A stretch of DNA of 64,000 nt from Pseudomonas bubulae (lineage in GTDB: Bacteria > Pseudomonadota > Gammaproteobacteria > Pseudomonadales > Pseudomonadaceae): the NCBI RefSeq assembly GCF_037023725.1, contig NZ_CP146077.1, positions 5,056,501 through 5,120,500 of the forward strand, read 5' to 3'. Of the stretch, positions 17,972 through 25,975 are shown piece after piece (position 1 is the stretch's first letter; the number at the start of each line of letters is the position of its first letter). The position numbers and the translations under genes are program-made. Under the pieces are notes generated by a model. The model made no database searches. It saw only the letters and a program-made list of their open reading frames with translations, and was not told the origin of the DNA.

Positions 17972-19183
17972 ATGAACGAATCACTCGCCGGGCCTCTGGC
18001 CTGGGTCAACGGCAGCGATGCCCCGGAAAAAACCGAAATCAATCTCGGTTTTATGGCCCTCAGCGATTGTGCCTCGGTGGTGGTGGCCGCCACTCAAGGG
18101 TTCGCCCAGCCCTTCGGGCTGACGCTGAACCTCAAGCGCCAGTCGTCCTGGGCCAGCCTGCGGGACAATCTGGTGAACGGCCAGCTCGACGCCGCCCACA
18201 GCCTCTACGGGCTGATCTACGCCGTGCACCTGGGCATTGGCGGCGTGGCGGCCACCGACATGAGCGTACTCATGGGGCTTAACCAAAACGGCCAGAGCCT
18301 CAACCTCTCCCACGGTTTGCAGGCCCTGGGCGTGACCCGTCCTGAGGCGCTGCAACAACACGTGCACCAAAGTCGATCGAAACTGACCTTCGCCCAGACT
18401 TTTCCCACGGGCACTCATGCCATGTGGCTGTATTACTGGCTGGCGAGTCAGGGCATTCATCCGCTGCAAGACGTCAACAGCGTAGTGGTACCACCGCAAC
18501 AGATGGTTGCGCACTTGCTGGCAGGTCGCATTGACGGCTTTTGCGTCGGCGAGCCTTGGGCCGACAGCGCGGTCAAACAAAATATGGGGTTCACCCTCAC
18601 CACTACTCAGGCCCTGTGGCCCGACCACCCGGAGAAGGTCCTCGGCTGCACCCGCGCGTTTGTCGAGCAATACCCCAATACCGCCCGGGCGCTGGTGATG
18701 GCAATTCTCGAAGCCAGCCGTTTTATCGAACAAAATCACGAAAACCGTCGCAGTACCGCACAATTGCTGAGCGCCCCCGAGTACCTGAATGCACCCGTAG
18801 AGTGCATCGCGCCGCGCCTCCTCGGCGACTACAACGACGGCCTGGGCAAGCACTGGCAAGACCCGCACGCCCTGCGTTTTTATGGTGACGGCGAGGTCAA
18901 CCTGCCGTACCTGTCCGATGGCATGTGGTTTATGACCCAGTTCCGCCGCTGGGGCTTGCTGCGCGAAGACCCGGACTACCTCGGTGTTGCCCGTCAGGTT
19001 CAGCAATTGGCCCTGTACCGCGACGCGGCCAACGCCGTTAACGTGCCGGCAGGTGCCGCAAACATGCGCAGCAGCCAGTTGCTCGATGGCAAGGTGTGGG
19101 ACGGCTCGGATCCCGCAGGCTATGCCCGAAGCTTTGCGCTGCATGCCATGAGCACCCGCGCTCCTCTTGCTGCCCGTCGTTGA
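17972..19183 (+). CDS. nasS: Nitrate/nitrite sensor protein NasS
   Basis: 403 residues from the ATG at 17972 (a GTG four codons upstream is also in frame). The protein is related to the periplasmic nitrate-binding protein NrtA (TEINLGFMALSDCASVVVAATQGF, then QSSWASLRDNL, then a CVGEPW block) but has no signal peptide. NasS is therefore cytoplasmic and acts as sensor: without nitrate or nitrite it holds NasT inactive. The next gene encodes NasT 14 bases later, and the regulated nitrate genes follow on the same strand. A sigma-54 promoter lies directly upstream. Confidence 0.92.
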   Translation: MNESLAGPLAWVNGSDAPEKTEINLGFMALSDCASVVVAATQGFAQPFGLTLNLKRQSSWASLRDNLVNGQLDAAHSLYGLIYAVHLGIGGVAATDMSVLMGLNQNGQSLNLSHGLQALGVTRPEALQQHVHQSRSKLTFAQTFPTGTHAMWLYYWLASQGIHPLQDVNSVVVPPQQMVAHLLAGRIDGFCVGEPWADSAVKQNMGFTLTTTQALWPDHPEKVLGCTRAFVEQYPNTARALVMAILEASRFIEQNHENRRSTAQLLSAPEYLNAPVECIAPRLLGDYNDGLGKHWQDPHALRFYGDGEVNLPYLSDGMWFMTQFRRWGLLREDPDYLGVARQVQQLALYRDAANAVNVPAGAANMRSSQLLDGKVWDGSDPAGYARSFALHAMSTRAPLAARR

Positions 19184-19197
19184 CCGGAGCCACCCCC

Positions 19198-19773
19198 ATG
19201 CTGCGTATCTTGCTGATCAACGACACGGCGAAAAAAGTCGGCCGCCTGAAAGCCGCGCTGAGTGAAGCCGGATTTGAGGTAATCGATGAGTCGGGCCTGA
19301 CCATCGACCTGCCTGCTCGCGTCGAAACGGTGCGCCCGGACGTGATCCTGATCGATACCGAGTCGCCAAGCCGCGATGTGATGGAGCAAGTGGTGTTGGT
19401 GTCTAGGGACCAACCACGACCGATTGTCATGTTCACCGACGAGCACGACCCAGGCGTGATGCGTCAGGCGATCAAGTCAGGGGTTAGCGCCTACATTGTC
19501 GAAGGCATTCACGCACAGCGCTTGCAGCCAATTCTCGATGTGGCCATGGCTCGCTTCGAGAGCGACCAGGCCCTGCGCGCCCAACTGCATGCCCGCGACC
19601 AGCAACTGGCCGAGCGCAAGCGCATCGAACTGGCCAAGGGTCTGCTGATGAAGATGAAAAGCTGCAACGAAGAAGAGGCTTACACCCTGATGCGCCGCCA
19701 GGCCATGAGCCGCCAACAAAAACTGATACAGGTGGCGGAACAGATCATAGCCATGAGTGAGCTTCTGGGTTGA
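19198..19773 (+). CDS. nasT: Nitrate-responsive antiterminator NasT (ANTAR domain)
   Basis: 191 residues from the ATG at 19198; the longer open frame only overlaps nasS. Residues 1-120 form a receiver-like domain (LRILLINDTAKKV, then PDVILIDTESPSRD, then GVSAYIVEGI). The C-terminal part, about 130-190, is an ANTAR RNA-binding domain with the conserved AKGLLM and EEAYTLMRRQAM blocks. ANTAR proteins bind paired hexaloop hairpins in leader RNAs and prevent termination. Two such leaders are present in this window, before the transporter and before nirB, making both likely NasT targets. Its activity is expected to be controlled by NasS through protein binding. Confidence 0.93.
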   Translation: MLRILLINDTAKKVGRLKAALSEAGFEVIDESGLTIDLPARVETVRPDVILIDTESPSRDVMEQVVLVSRDQPRPIVMFTDEHDPGVMRQAIKSGVSAYIVEGIHAQRLQPILDVAMARFESDQALRAQLHARDQQLAERKRIELAKGLLMKMKSCNEEEAYTLMRRQAMSRQQKLIQVAEQIIAMSELLG

Positions 19774-19791
19774 CCCATGATCCTCCTCAAT

Positions 19792-19807
19792 TGGCACAGT
19801 TTTCGCT
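19792..19807 (+). promoter_or_regulatory. Sigma-54 promoter of the nitrate transporter operon
   Basis: The sequence TGGCACAGTTTTCGCT has GG and GC separated by exactly 10 bases and a perfect TGGCAC -24 element. It lies 18 bases after the nasT stop and just upstream of the leader RNA. Transcription should start near 19818, just before the first leader hairpin. Confidence 0.75.
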
Positions 19808-19821
19808 AAGCAATCCTTACC

Positions 19822-19862
19822 GGTAACCAACGGCGGTTGCCCCATCTACGACAGAGACGTCG
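19822..19862 (+). promoter_or_regulatory. NasT-binding (ANTAR) double hexaloop leader, transporter operon
   Basis: Two hairpins with six-base loops. P1 pairs GGTAACC (19822-19828) with GGTTGCC (19835-19841), with one G-U pair and the loop AACGGC. P2 pairs CGAC (19849-19852) with GTCG (19859-19862) around the loop AGAGAC. Both loops have A at position 1 and G at position 4, the known ANTAR target rule. The 3' arm of P2 overlaps the 5' arm of the following terminator, so the two structures exclude each other. Confidence 0.8.
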
Positions 19863-19905
19863 CTCCCCTGATTCGCCCATGGCGGATCCGGCAGCGGCGT
19901 TTTTT
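19858..19905 (+). terminator. Regulated intrinsic terminator in the transporter leader
   Basis: The outer stem pairs CGTCGCT (19858-19864) with AGCGGCG (19893-19899), with one G-U pair. An inner stem pairs GATTCGCC with GGCGGATC around a CAT loop. Six T residues follow at 19900-19905. It would stop transcription about 95 bases before the transporter start unless the NasT-bound P2 hairpin captures its 5' arm. Confidence 0.8.
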
Positions 19906-19999
19906 CGTTTTGGCCCCAGCGACCGGGGCCGGTGGTGCGGCCGTTACGGCGCCCCATCGCAACTCTTCTTCTAAAAACGATCAACCGTTGAGGTGCGCG

Positions 20000-21211
20000 A
20001 TGAATTCAAGCTTCTGGAAGTCCGGCCATACTCCAACCCTGTTCGCGGCGTTTCTGTATTTCGACCTGAGTTTTATGGTCTGGTATCTGCTCGGCCCACT
20101 GGCCGTGCAAATCGCCACCGACCTGCACCTGACCACGCAACAGCGTGGGCTGGTGGTGGCCACGCCGATCCTCGCGGGGGCCGTGCTGCGCTTTGTGATG
20201 GGCCTGCTGGCTGATCGCCTGTCTCCCAAAACCGCCGGGCTGATCGGTCAGGTCATTGTTATTGGTGCGCTGTTTGTGGCCTGGAAGCACGGTATTCACA
20301 GCTACGAGCAGGCTCTTTTGCTGGGACTGTTTCTGGGCATGGCTGGCGCCTCGTTTGCCGTTGCGTTGCCGCTGGCCTCGCAGTGGTATCCACCGCAACA
20401 CCAGGGCAAGGCAATGGGCATCGCCGGTGCAGGCAACTCTGGCACGGTGTTCGCTGCGCTACTGGCCCCGGTGCTGGCAGCGGCCTATGGCTGGAGCAAT
20501 GTGTTCGGCTTTGCCCTGATCCCGCTGGTGCTGTGCATTTTCGTGTTTGCCTGGTTGGCCAAAAACGCCCCGGAACGGCCCGTGGCCAAGTCCATGAGTG
20601 ATTACTTCAAGGCCCTGGGCGACCGCGACAGTTGGTGGTTCATGTTTTTCTACAGCGTGACGTTCGGCGGCTTTATCGGCCTGGCCAGCGCCCTGCCCGG
20701 CTACTTCAATGATCAATACGGCCTGAGCCCGGTGACTGCCGGCTACTACACCGCGGCCTGTGTGTTTGGCGGTAGTTTGATGCGGCCGCTGGGCGGTGCG
20801 CTGGCGGATCGCTTCGGCGGTATTCGTACCCTGTTGGGGATGTACACCCTGGCGACCATCAGCATCGCCGCCGTAGGTTTCAACCTGCCAAGCTCCTATG
20901 CAGCACTGGCGCTTTTCGTCTGCACAATGCTGGGATTGGGTGCAGGTAACGGGGCAGTTTTCCAATTGGTGCCTCAGCGCTTTCGTCGTGAAATTGGCGT
21001 TATGACGGGCTTGATCGGCATGGCAGGCGGCATCGGTGGTTTCGCCCTCGCAGCAGGCATGGGCGCGATTAAACAAAGCACCGGCAGCTATCAATTGGCC
21101 TTGTGGTTATTTGCCAGCCTTGGCGTACTGGCCTGGTTCGGCCTGCACGGGGTCAAGCGCCGCTGGAGAACAACCTGGGGCTCGGCTGCCGTGACCGCTG
21201 CCCGAGTGTGA
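20000..21211 (+). CDS. nasA: Nitrate/nitrite transporter (NarK/NasA-type MFS)
   Basis: 403 residues from the ATG at 20000 (upstream in-frame codons lie in the leader). It is a twelve-helix MFS protein of the nitrate/nitrite porter group, starting with FWKSGHTPTLFAAFLYFDLSFMVWYLLGPL. The two nitrate-signature glycine-rich segments are visible as GIAGAGNSGTVFAA and GLIGMAGGIGGFALA. It lies in the inner membrane and imports nitrate for assimilation. The following PP2C/kinase gene starts 7 bases after its stop. Expression is predicted to depend on sigma-54 and on NasT antitermination. Confidence 0.93.
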   Translation: MNSSFWKSGHTPTLFAAFLYFDLSFMVWYLLGPLAVQIATDLHLTTQQRGLVVATPILAGAVLRFVMGLLADRLSPKTAGLIGQVIVIGALFVAWKHGIHSYEQALLLGLFLGMAGASFAVALPLASQWYPPQHQGKAMGIAGAGNSGTVFAALLAPVLAAAYGWSNVFGFALIPLVLCIFVFAWLAKNAPERPVAKSMSDYFKALGDRDSWWFMFFYSVTFGGFIGLASALPGYFNDQYGLSPVTAGYYTAACVFGGSLMRPLGGALADRFGGIRTLLGMYTLATISIAAVGFNLPSSYAALALFVCTMLGLGAGNGAVFQLVPQRFRREIGVMTGLIGMAGGIGGFALAAGMGAIKQSTGSYQLALWLFASLGVLAWFGLHGVKRRWRTTWGSAAVTAARV

Positions 21212-21218
21212 GGCTGCG

Positions 21219-22889
21219 ATGAGTCTGCAACTGAGTTTCGCCCACGCCAGCGCCATCGGCCCTCGCGCAGAGAATCAGGACGCACTGCGCGAAGTCACGC
21301 CTGTGCCCATGCTGGCGGCAAGCAAGGGGCATTTATTTGCCATTGCCGATGGCGTCAGCCAATGCGCCGATGGCGGCCTGGCCGCCCGTTCGACGTTGCA
21401 GGCACTGGCGCTGGACTACTACGCCACACCAGAAACCTGGAGCGTCGCCCAGGCACTGGAACGTTTGCTGCAAGCGCAAAATAGCTGGCTGCGGGTCAAT
21501 GGCGGCGGGCAACCGCTGCTGACCACGGTAAGTGCTGTGGTCATGCGCGGCAGGCGTTTTACGTTGGCCCATGTGGGTGATTGCCGGGTCTACCGCTGGC
21601 ACGCCACAACCTTGCAGCGCATCAGTGAAGACCACGTCTGGGACCAGCCGGGTATGCAGCATGTGCTCAAGCGGGCGCTGGGGCTGGATCAGTATCTGGT
21701 GGTGGATTTTCTGGACGGCGAACTGCAACAGGGCGAGACCTTTGTGCTGCTTAGTGACGGTATATGGTCGACCCTGGGCGATACCGCCATAGCCGCCCTG
21801 TTGCGTGACCTTCCCGACCTGCAAAGCGCCGCCAGCACGCTGGTGAATGCCGCGCATCGGGCAGGCAGTCAGGACAATGCCAGCGCTCTGCTGGTGAGGG
21901 TCGACGCTCTGGGGGAAAGCGCCATCGGCGACGCCCTGGCGCAACTGCAGCAATGGCCACTACCGCCCGCGCTCAAACCGGGGCAACACTTTGAAAACTG
22001 GCAGGTCGAAAGCCATGTTGGCCAGAGCCAGCAATCACTGCTCTACCGGGTGCGGGATGCGCAGCAACAGCCCTGGCTACTGAAAACCCTGCCGGCCCAT
22101 CTGCACGACGATCACCTGGCAGGGCAAGCGCTGCTATCGGAAGAATGGTTCCTCAAGCGCGTGGCGGGTCGTCATTTCCCCGAGGTGCACCCCGCCAGCC
22201 AGCGTCAGCATTTGTACTACGTGATGCGTGAATACCCAGGCACCACCCTGGAAAATCTCTATACCAAGCGCGGGCCTCTGCCCCTGGCACAATGGCTGGA
22301 TCTGGCCGAGCGCCTGTTGCGAGCTGTGGGCCTGTTACACCGACGGCAGATTTTTCATCGCGATATCAAACCGCACAATCTGTTGCTGGGTGACGACGGT
22401 GAATTGCGCTTGCTGGACTTTGGGCTGGCCTACTGCCCCGGTCTGTCGGAGGATCTGCCATCAACGTTGCCCGGCACACCCAGTTATCTCTCCCCGGAAG
22501 CCTTTCGCGGCGAAAAACCCAGCCCCGGACAGGATCTCTACGCCGTGGGCGTGACGCTGTATTACCTGCTGACCGGGCATTACCCCTACGGAGAAATCGA
22601 AGCCTTCCAGCGCCCGCGCTTTGGTATGCCTGTCAGCGCCAGTCGTTATCGACCCGATCTGCCGGAGTGGATTGCCCATAACCTTGAGCGCGGGGTTGCC
22701 GCCGATCCGGCGCAACGCTTTGAAACGGCCGAAGAATGGCTGCTACAACTGGAGCAGGGTGAGCGCCAGAGCTTGAGCGTGCGCCCGCGGCCTTTGCTGG
22801 AGCGCGAGCCGTTAAAGGTATGGCGGACGGTGGCATCAGTGTCGTTGTTGATAAATCTGGTGCTGATATTTTTGCTGTCTCACCCATAA
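21219..22889 (+). CDS. Bifunctional PP2C-type phosphatase / serine-threonine protein kinase
   Basis: 556 residues. Residues 1 to about 235 form a PP2C-type phosphatase domain (SAIGPRAENQDALRE, FAIADGVSQCADGG, LAHVGDCRVYRW, LLSDGIWSTL). Residues about 260-515 form a protein kinase domain with HRDIKPHNLLL near residue 379 and DFGLAYCPG as the DFG motif. A single hydrophobic C-terminal segment (about 534-554) would anchor it in the inner membrane. It is co-transcribed with the nitrate transporter. The same gene order occurs in other Pseudomonas nas clusters, but its substrates are not established; control of nitrate uptake or reduction is only an inference. Confidence 0.9.
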   Translation: MSLQLSFAHASAIGPRAENQDALREVTPVPMLAASKGHLFAIADGVSQCADGGLAARSTLQALALDYYATPETWSVAQALERLLQAQNSWLRVNGGGQPLLTTVSAVVMRGRRFTLAHVGDCRVYRWHATTLQRISEDHVWDQPGMQHVLKRALGLDQYLVVDFLDGELQQGETFVLLSDGIWSTLGDTAIAALLRDLPDLQSAASTLVNAAHRAGSQDNASALLVRVDALGESAIGDALAQLQQWPLPPALKPGQHFENWQVESHVGQSQQSLLYRVRDAQQQPWLLKTLPAHLHDDHLAGQALLSEEWFLKRVAGRHFPEVHPASQRQHLYYVMREYPGTTLENLYTKRGPLPLAQWLDLAERLLRAVGLLHRRQIFHRDIKPHNLLLGDDGELRLLDFGLAYCPGLSEDLPSTLPGTPSYLSPEAFRGEKPSPGQDLYAVGVTLYYLLTGHYPYGEIEAFQRPRFGMPVSASRYRPDLPEWIAHNLERGVAADPAQRFETAEEWLLQLEQGERQSLSVRPRPLLEREPLKVWRTVASVSLLINLVLIFLLSHP

Positions 22890-22934
22890 AGGTGTTCGCT
22901 ACAGGGCAAGCGGCGCCCCAATAACGGGCGAGGC

Positions 22935-22949
22935 GCATTGCATCGGTGC
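22935..22949 (+). promoter_or_regulatory. Possible NtrC-binding site upstream of nirB
   Basis: The sequence GCATTGCATCGGTGC resembles the NtrC dyad GCAC-N5-TGGTGC with two differences. It lies 56 bases upstream of the nirB sigma-54 promoter. It fits a nitrogen-limitation activator but is a single weak site. Confidence 0.4.
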
Positions 22950-23004
22950 ACAAAAACACCCCGCGAATATCCAGACATCGTGTAAACACGGGCTCTTGTC
23001 AACT

Positions 23005-23020
23005 TGGCACAACCACTGCA
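23005..23020 (+). promoter_or_regulatory. Sigma-54 promoter of the nirB operon
   Basis: The sequence TGGCACAACCACTGCA has a perfect TGGCAC -24 element, and its GG and GC are separated by exactly 10 bases. It lies about 30 bases before the nirB leader hairpins and 188 bases before the nirB start. Confidence 0.8.
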
Positions 23021-23047
23021 TTAGCTAATCCATCAAACATAAAACCC

Positions 23048-23088
23048 GGTCTTCAACGACGAATACCAGGTTTCCCGAGAGAACGGGA
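23048..23088 (+). promoter_or_regulatory. NasT-binding (ANTAR) double hexaloop leader, nirB operon
   Basis: P1 pairs GGTCTTC (23048-23054) with GAATACC (23061-23067), with one mismatch and the loop AACGAC. P2 pairs TCCCG (23073-23077) with CGGGA (23084-23088) around the loop AGAGAA. Both loops again have A at position 1 and G at position 4. Compared with the transporter leader, the loop sequences are nearly the same (AACG.C and AGAGA.) while the stems differ, which supports selection for the loops. Here P2 and the terminator do not overlap. Confidence 0.82.
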
Positions 23089-23095
23089 CAAGGAC

Positions 23096-23136
23096 AAAGG
23101 CGTCCTCGCTAGGCAACTAGCGGGACGCCTTTTTTT
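23096..23136 (+). terminator. Regulated intrinsic terminator in the nirB leader
   Basis: A strong hairpin pairs AAAGGCGTCC with GGACGCCTTT, continues with CGCTAG/CTAGCG and closes on a GCAA loop. A T-tract runs to 23136. It sits 72 bases before the nirB ATG, downstream of the ANTAR hairpins. Without antitermination it should prevent expression of the whole nirBD-nitrate reductase-cobA operon. Confidence 0.88.
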
Positions 23137-23207
23137 GTTTTTGCACAATGTGTCGAACAAGGCCGCAATGCCCCCCCAGAAGGCCGGCCTTGCTCGCGGA
23201 GAACCTG

Positions 23208-25661
23208 ATGAAAAAACTCAAACTGGTGATGATCGGCAACGGCATGGCCGGGGTTCGCACCCTGGAAGAGTTGCTCAAACTGAGCAACGAGCTGTACGAG
23301 ATTACGGTCTTCGGCGCCGAACCTCACGCCAACTACAACCGTATCCTGCTCTCGCCCGTTCTGGCCGGGGAACAGACCTTCGAGGAGATAGTGCTCAACG
23401 ATCTGGACTGGTACCTGGACAACAACATCAAGCTGCTGCTCAACCGCAAGGTGGTGCAGATCGACCGGGCCAAGCGCCGGGTTATCGCCGAAGACGGTAC
23501 CGAAGCCGAGTACGACCGTCTGCTGATTGCCACCGGCTCTACGCCCTTTATCCTGCCGATCCCCGGCAACACCCTGGACGGTGTGATCGGCTACCGCGAT
23601 ATTGCTGATACCCAGGCGATGATCGATACCGCCAAAACCCATAAACACGCGGTGGTCATCGGTGGCGGACTGCTGGGGCTGGAGGCAGCCAATGGCCTGA
23701 TGCTGCGCGGCATGCATGTGACCGTGGTGCATATCGGCGAATGGCTGCTGGATCGCCAACTCGACCCGATCAGCGGCCAACTGCTGCAAAATGCTCTTGA
23801 AGCACGCGGCCTGCATTTTCGCCTGCGCGAACAGACCAATGCCCTGCACGATGCTGGCAATGGCCGGGTGGGCTCGGTGGAGTTCAAGAACGGCGAGATC
23901 ATCCCTGCAGATCTGGTAGTGATGGCTGCCGGTATTCGGCCCAATACCGAGCTTGCCGAGCAGGCGGGCATCCCCTGCAATCGCGGCATTCTCGTCAACG
24001 ACACCCTGCAAACCTACGACCCGCGCATTTACGCCATCGGCGAATGCGCCAGCCATCGCGGCATCGCTTACGGCCTGGTGGCGCCACTGTTCGAGCAGGC
24101 CAAGGTCTGCGCCAACCACCTCGCACAACTGGGTTTTGCCCGCTATCAGGGCTCGGTCACGTCGACCAAACTGAAGGTCACCGGCATCGATCTGTTCTCG
24201 GCAGGCGACTTTATGGGCGGTGAAGGCACTGAAATCATCACCCTCAGCGACCCGATCGGCGGGGTCTACAAAAAGCTGGTGATCAAGGACGACATTCTGG
24301 TGGGAGCCTGCCTGTACGGCGACACCGCAGACGGCGGCTGGTACTTCCGACAAATCCGTGAGAATCACGCCATCGGTGAGATCCGCGATCATTTGATGTT
24401 TGGTGAAAATGCCATAGGCGATGTCGGCCATCAGGGCCAGGACAAGGCCATGAGCATGGCCGACACCGCCGAAATCTGCGGTTGCAATGGCGTGTGCAAG
24501 GGCACCATCGTCAAAGCTATTCAAGAGCACGGGCTGTTCAGCGTTGATGAGGTCAAAAAGCACACCAAGGCGGCCAGCTCCTGCGGTTCATGCGCGGGGT
24601 TGGTGGAGCAGATTTTGATCAACACCGTGGGGGGCGCGGCGGACGTCAAACCCAAAAGCGAAAAAGCCATCTGCGGCTGCAGCGACCTGAACCACGGACA
24701 AATCCGCCGGGCCATTCGCGAGCAACATTTGCTGACCATCGCCGACACCCAGCGCTACCTGAACTGGCGCTCGCCCAACGGCTGCGCCACCTGCCGCCCG
24801 GCGCTCAACTACTACCTGATTTCCACCTGGCCGGGAGAGGCCCGCGATGATCCGCAATCACGGCTAATAAACGAAAGGGCCCACGCAAACATTCAAAAAG
24901 ACGGCACCTATTCCGTCGTCCCGCGGATGTGGGGCGGCGTCACCAACCCCTCCGAGCTGAGGCGTATTGCCGATGTGGCCGACAAGTACAACGTGCCGAT
25001 GGTCAAGGTTACCGGCGGGCAGCGCATCGATCTGCTGGGGATAAAAAAACACGACCTGCCGGGCGTGTGGAAGGATCTGGACATGCCCTCGGGGCATGCC
25101 TACGGCAAATCCATCCGCACGGTAAAGACCTGTGTGGGCAGCGAGTTCTGCCGCTTCGGCACGCAAAACTCGACGCAACTGGGCATCGAACTGGAACACG
25201 ATCTGTTCAATATGTGGTCGCCGCACAAGGTGAAGTTGGCAGTGTCCGGTTGCCCGCGCAACTGTTCGGAAGCAGGCATCAAGGACGTAGGAATTATCGG
25301 CGTGGACTCCGGCTGGGAGATGTATATCGGCGGTAATGGCGGGATCAAAACCGAGGTTGCCGAGTTCTTCGTCAAACTCAAAACGGCTGAAGAAGTCCGC
25401 GAGTACAACGGTGCCTTTTTACAGTTGTATCGCGAAGAGGCCTTCTACCTCGAGCGCACCGTGCATTACCTGCAACGGGTCGGTATGGAGCACATCAAAA
25501 AGGCTGTGCTTGAAGACCCCGAACGGCGCAAGGCGCTCAATGATCGCCTGCAGTTTTCCCTGTCGTTTGAGCAAGACCCGTGGAAAGAGCGCCTGGTGCA
25601 GCCGTTGCTGAAAAAAGAGTTCGAGGTCATCCCCGTGAACAATCTGGAGGTGCCGGCATGA
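23208..25661 (+). CDS. nirB: Assimilatory nitrite reductase large subunit NirB
   Basis: 817 residues from the ATG at 23208. The N-terminal half is a pyridine-nucleotide-disulfide reductase module (MIGNGMAGVRTLEEL, ATGSTPFILPIPG, VVIGGGLLGLEAANGLMLRG). A BFD-like [2Fe-2S] segment follows near residues 421-472 (CGCNGVCKG ... SCGSCAG), with a second related CGCSDLN...CATC segment near 488-540. The C-terminal siroheme/[4Fe-4S] domain has TCVGSEFCRFG near 640 and SGCPRNCSEA near 678. It reduces nitrite to ammonium with NADH. The stop overlaps nirD by ATGA. Confidence 0.96.
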   Translation: MKKLKLVMIGNGMAGVRTLEELLKLSNELYEITVFGAEPHANYNRILLSPVLAGEQTFEEIVLNDLDWYLDNNIKLLLNRKVVQIDRAKRRVIAEDGTEAEYDRLLIATGSTPFILPIPGNTLDGVIGYRDIADTQAMIDTAKTHKHAVVIGGGLLGLEAANGLMLRGMHVTVVHIGEWLLDRQLDPISGQLLQNALEARGLHFRLREQTNALHDAGNGRVGSVEFKNGEIIPADLVVMAAGIRPNTELAEQAGIPCNRGILVNDTLQTYDPRIYAIGECASHRGIAYGLVAPLFEQAKVCANHLAQLGFARYQGSVTSTKLKVTGIDLFSAGDFMGGEGTEIITLSDPIGGVYKKLVIKDDILVGACLYGDTADGGWYFRQIRENHAIGEIRDHLMFGENAIGDVGHQGQDKAMSMADTAEICGCNGVCKGTIVKAIQEHGLFSVDEVKKHTKAASSCGSCAGLVEQILINTVGGAADVKPKSEKAICGCSDLNHGQIRRAIREQHLLTIADTQRYLNWRSPNGCATCRPALNYYLISTWPGEARDDPQSRLINERAHANIQKDGTYSVVPRMWGGVTNPSELRRIADVADKYNVPMVKVTGGQRIDLLGIKKHDLPGVWKDLDMPSGHAYGKSIRTVKTCVGSEFCRFGTQNSTQLGIELEHDLFNMWSPHKVKLAVSGCPRNCSEAGIKDVGIIGVDSGWEMYIGGNGGIKTEVAEFFVKLKTAEEVREYNGAFLQLYREEAFYLERTVHYLQRVGMEHIKKAVLEDPERRKALNDRLQFSLSFEQDPWKERLVQPLLKKEFEVIPVNNLEVPA

Positions 25662-25975
25662 ACTGGCTCGATATCTGTTCACTTGAAGAAATCAACACCC
25701 TGGGCTCACGGATCATCAGCGGACCGAAGGGTGATATCGCGATTTTTCGCACAAGCGACGACGAAGTGTTCGCCCTCGACGACCGCTGCCCGCACAAGGG
25801 CGGCCCGTTGTCCCAGGGCTTGATCTACGGCAAGCGCGTCGCCTGCCCGCTGCACAACTGGCAGATCGATCTGCAAAGCGGTGAAGCCCAGGCCCCGGAT
25901 ATCGGTTGCGCCCACCACCATAAGGCTCGGGTGGAAAATGGCCGTGTGCAGTTGGCCTTGCGGGATGCAGGCTGA
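25658..25975 (+). CDS. nirD: Nitrite reductase small subunit NirD (Rieske type)
   Basis: 105 residues from the ATG at 25658, overlapping the nirB stop by ATGA. The Rieske ligands are complete: C44-x-H46 (CPHKGG) and C63-x2-H66 (CPLHNW). This protein should therefore carry a [2Fe-2S] cluster, unlike the enterobacterial NirD proteins that have lost these residues. It partners NirB in cytoplasmic nitrite reduction. Its last base is shared with the next ATG. Confidence 0.95.
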   Translation: MNWLDICSLEEINTLGSRIISGPKGDIAIFRTSDDEVFALDDRCPHKGGPLSQGLIYGKRVACPLHNWQIDLQSGEAQAPDIGCAHHHKARVENGRVQLALRDAG

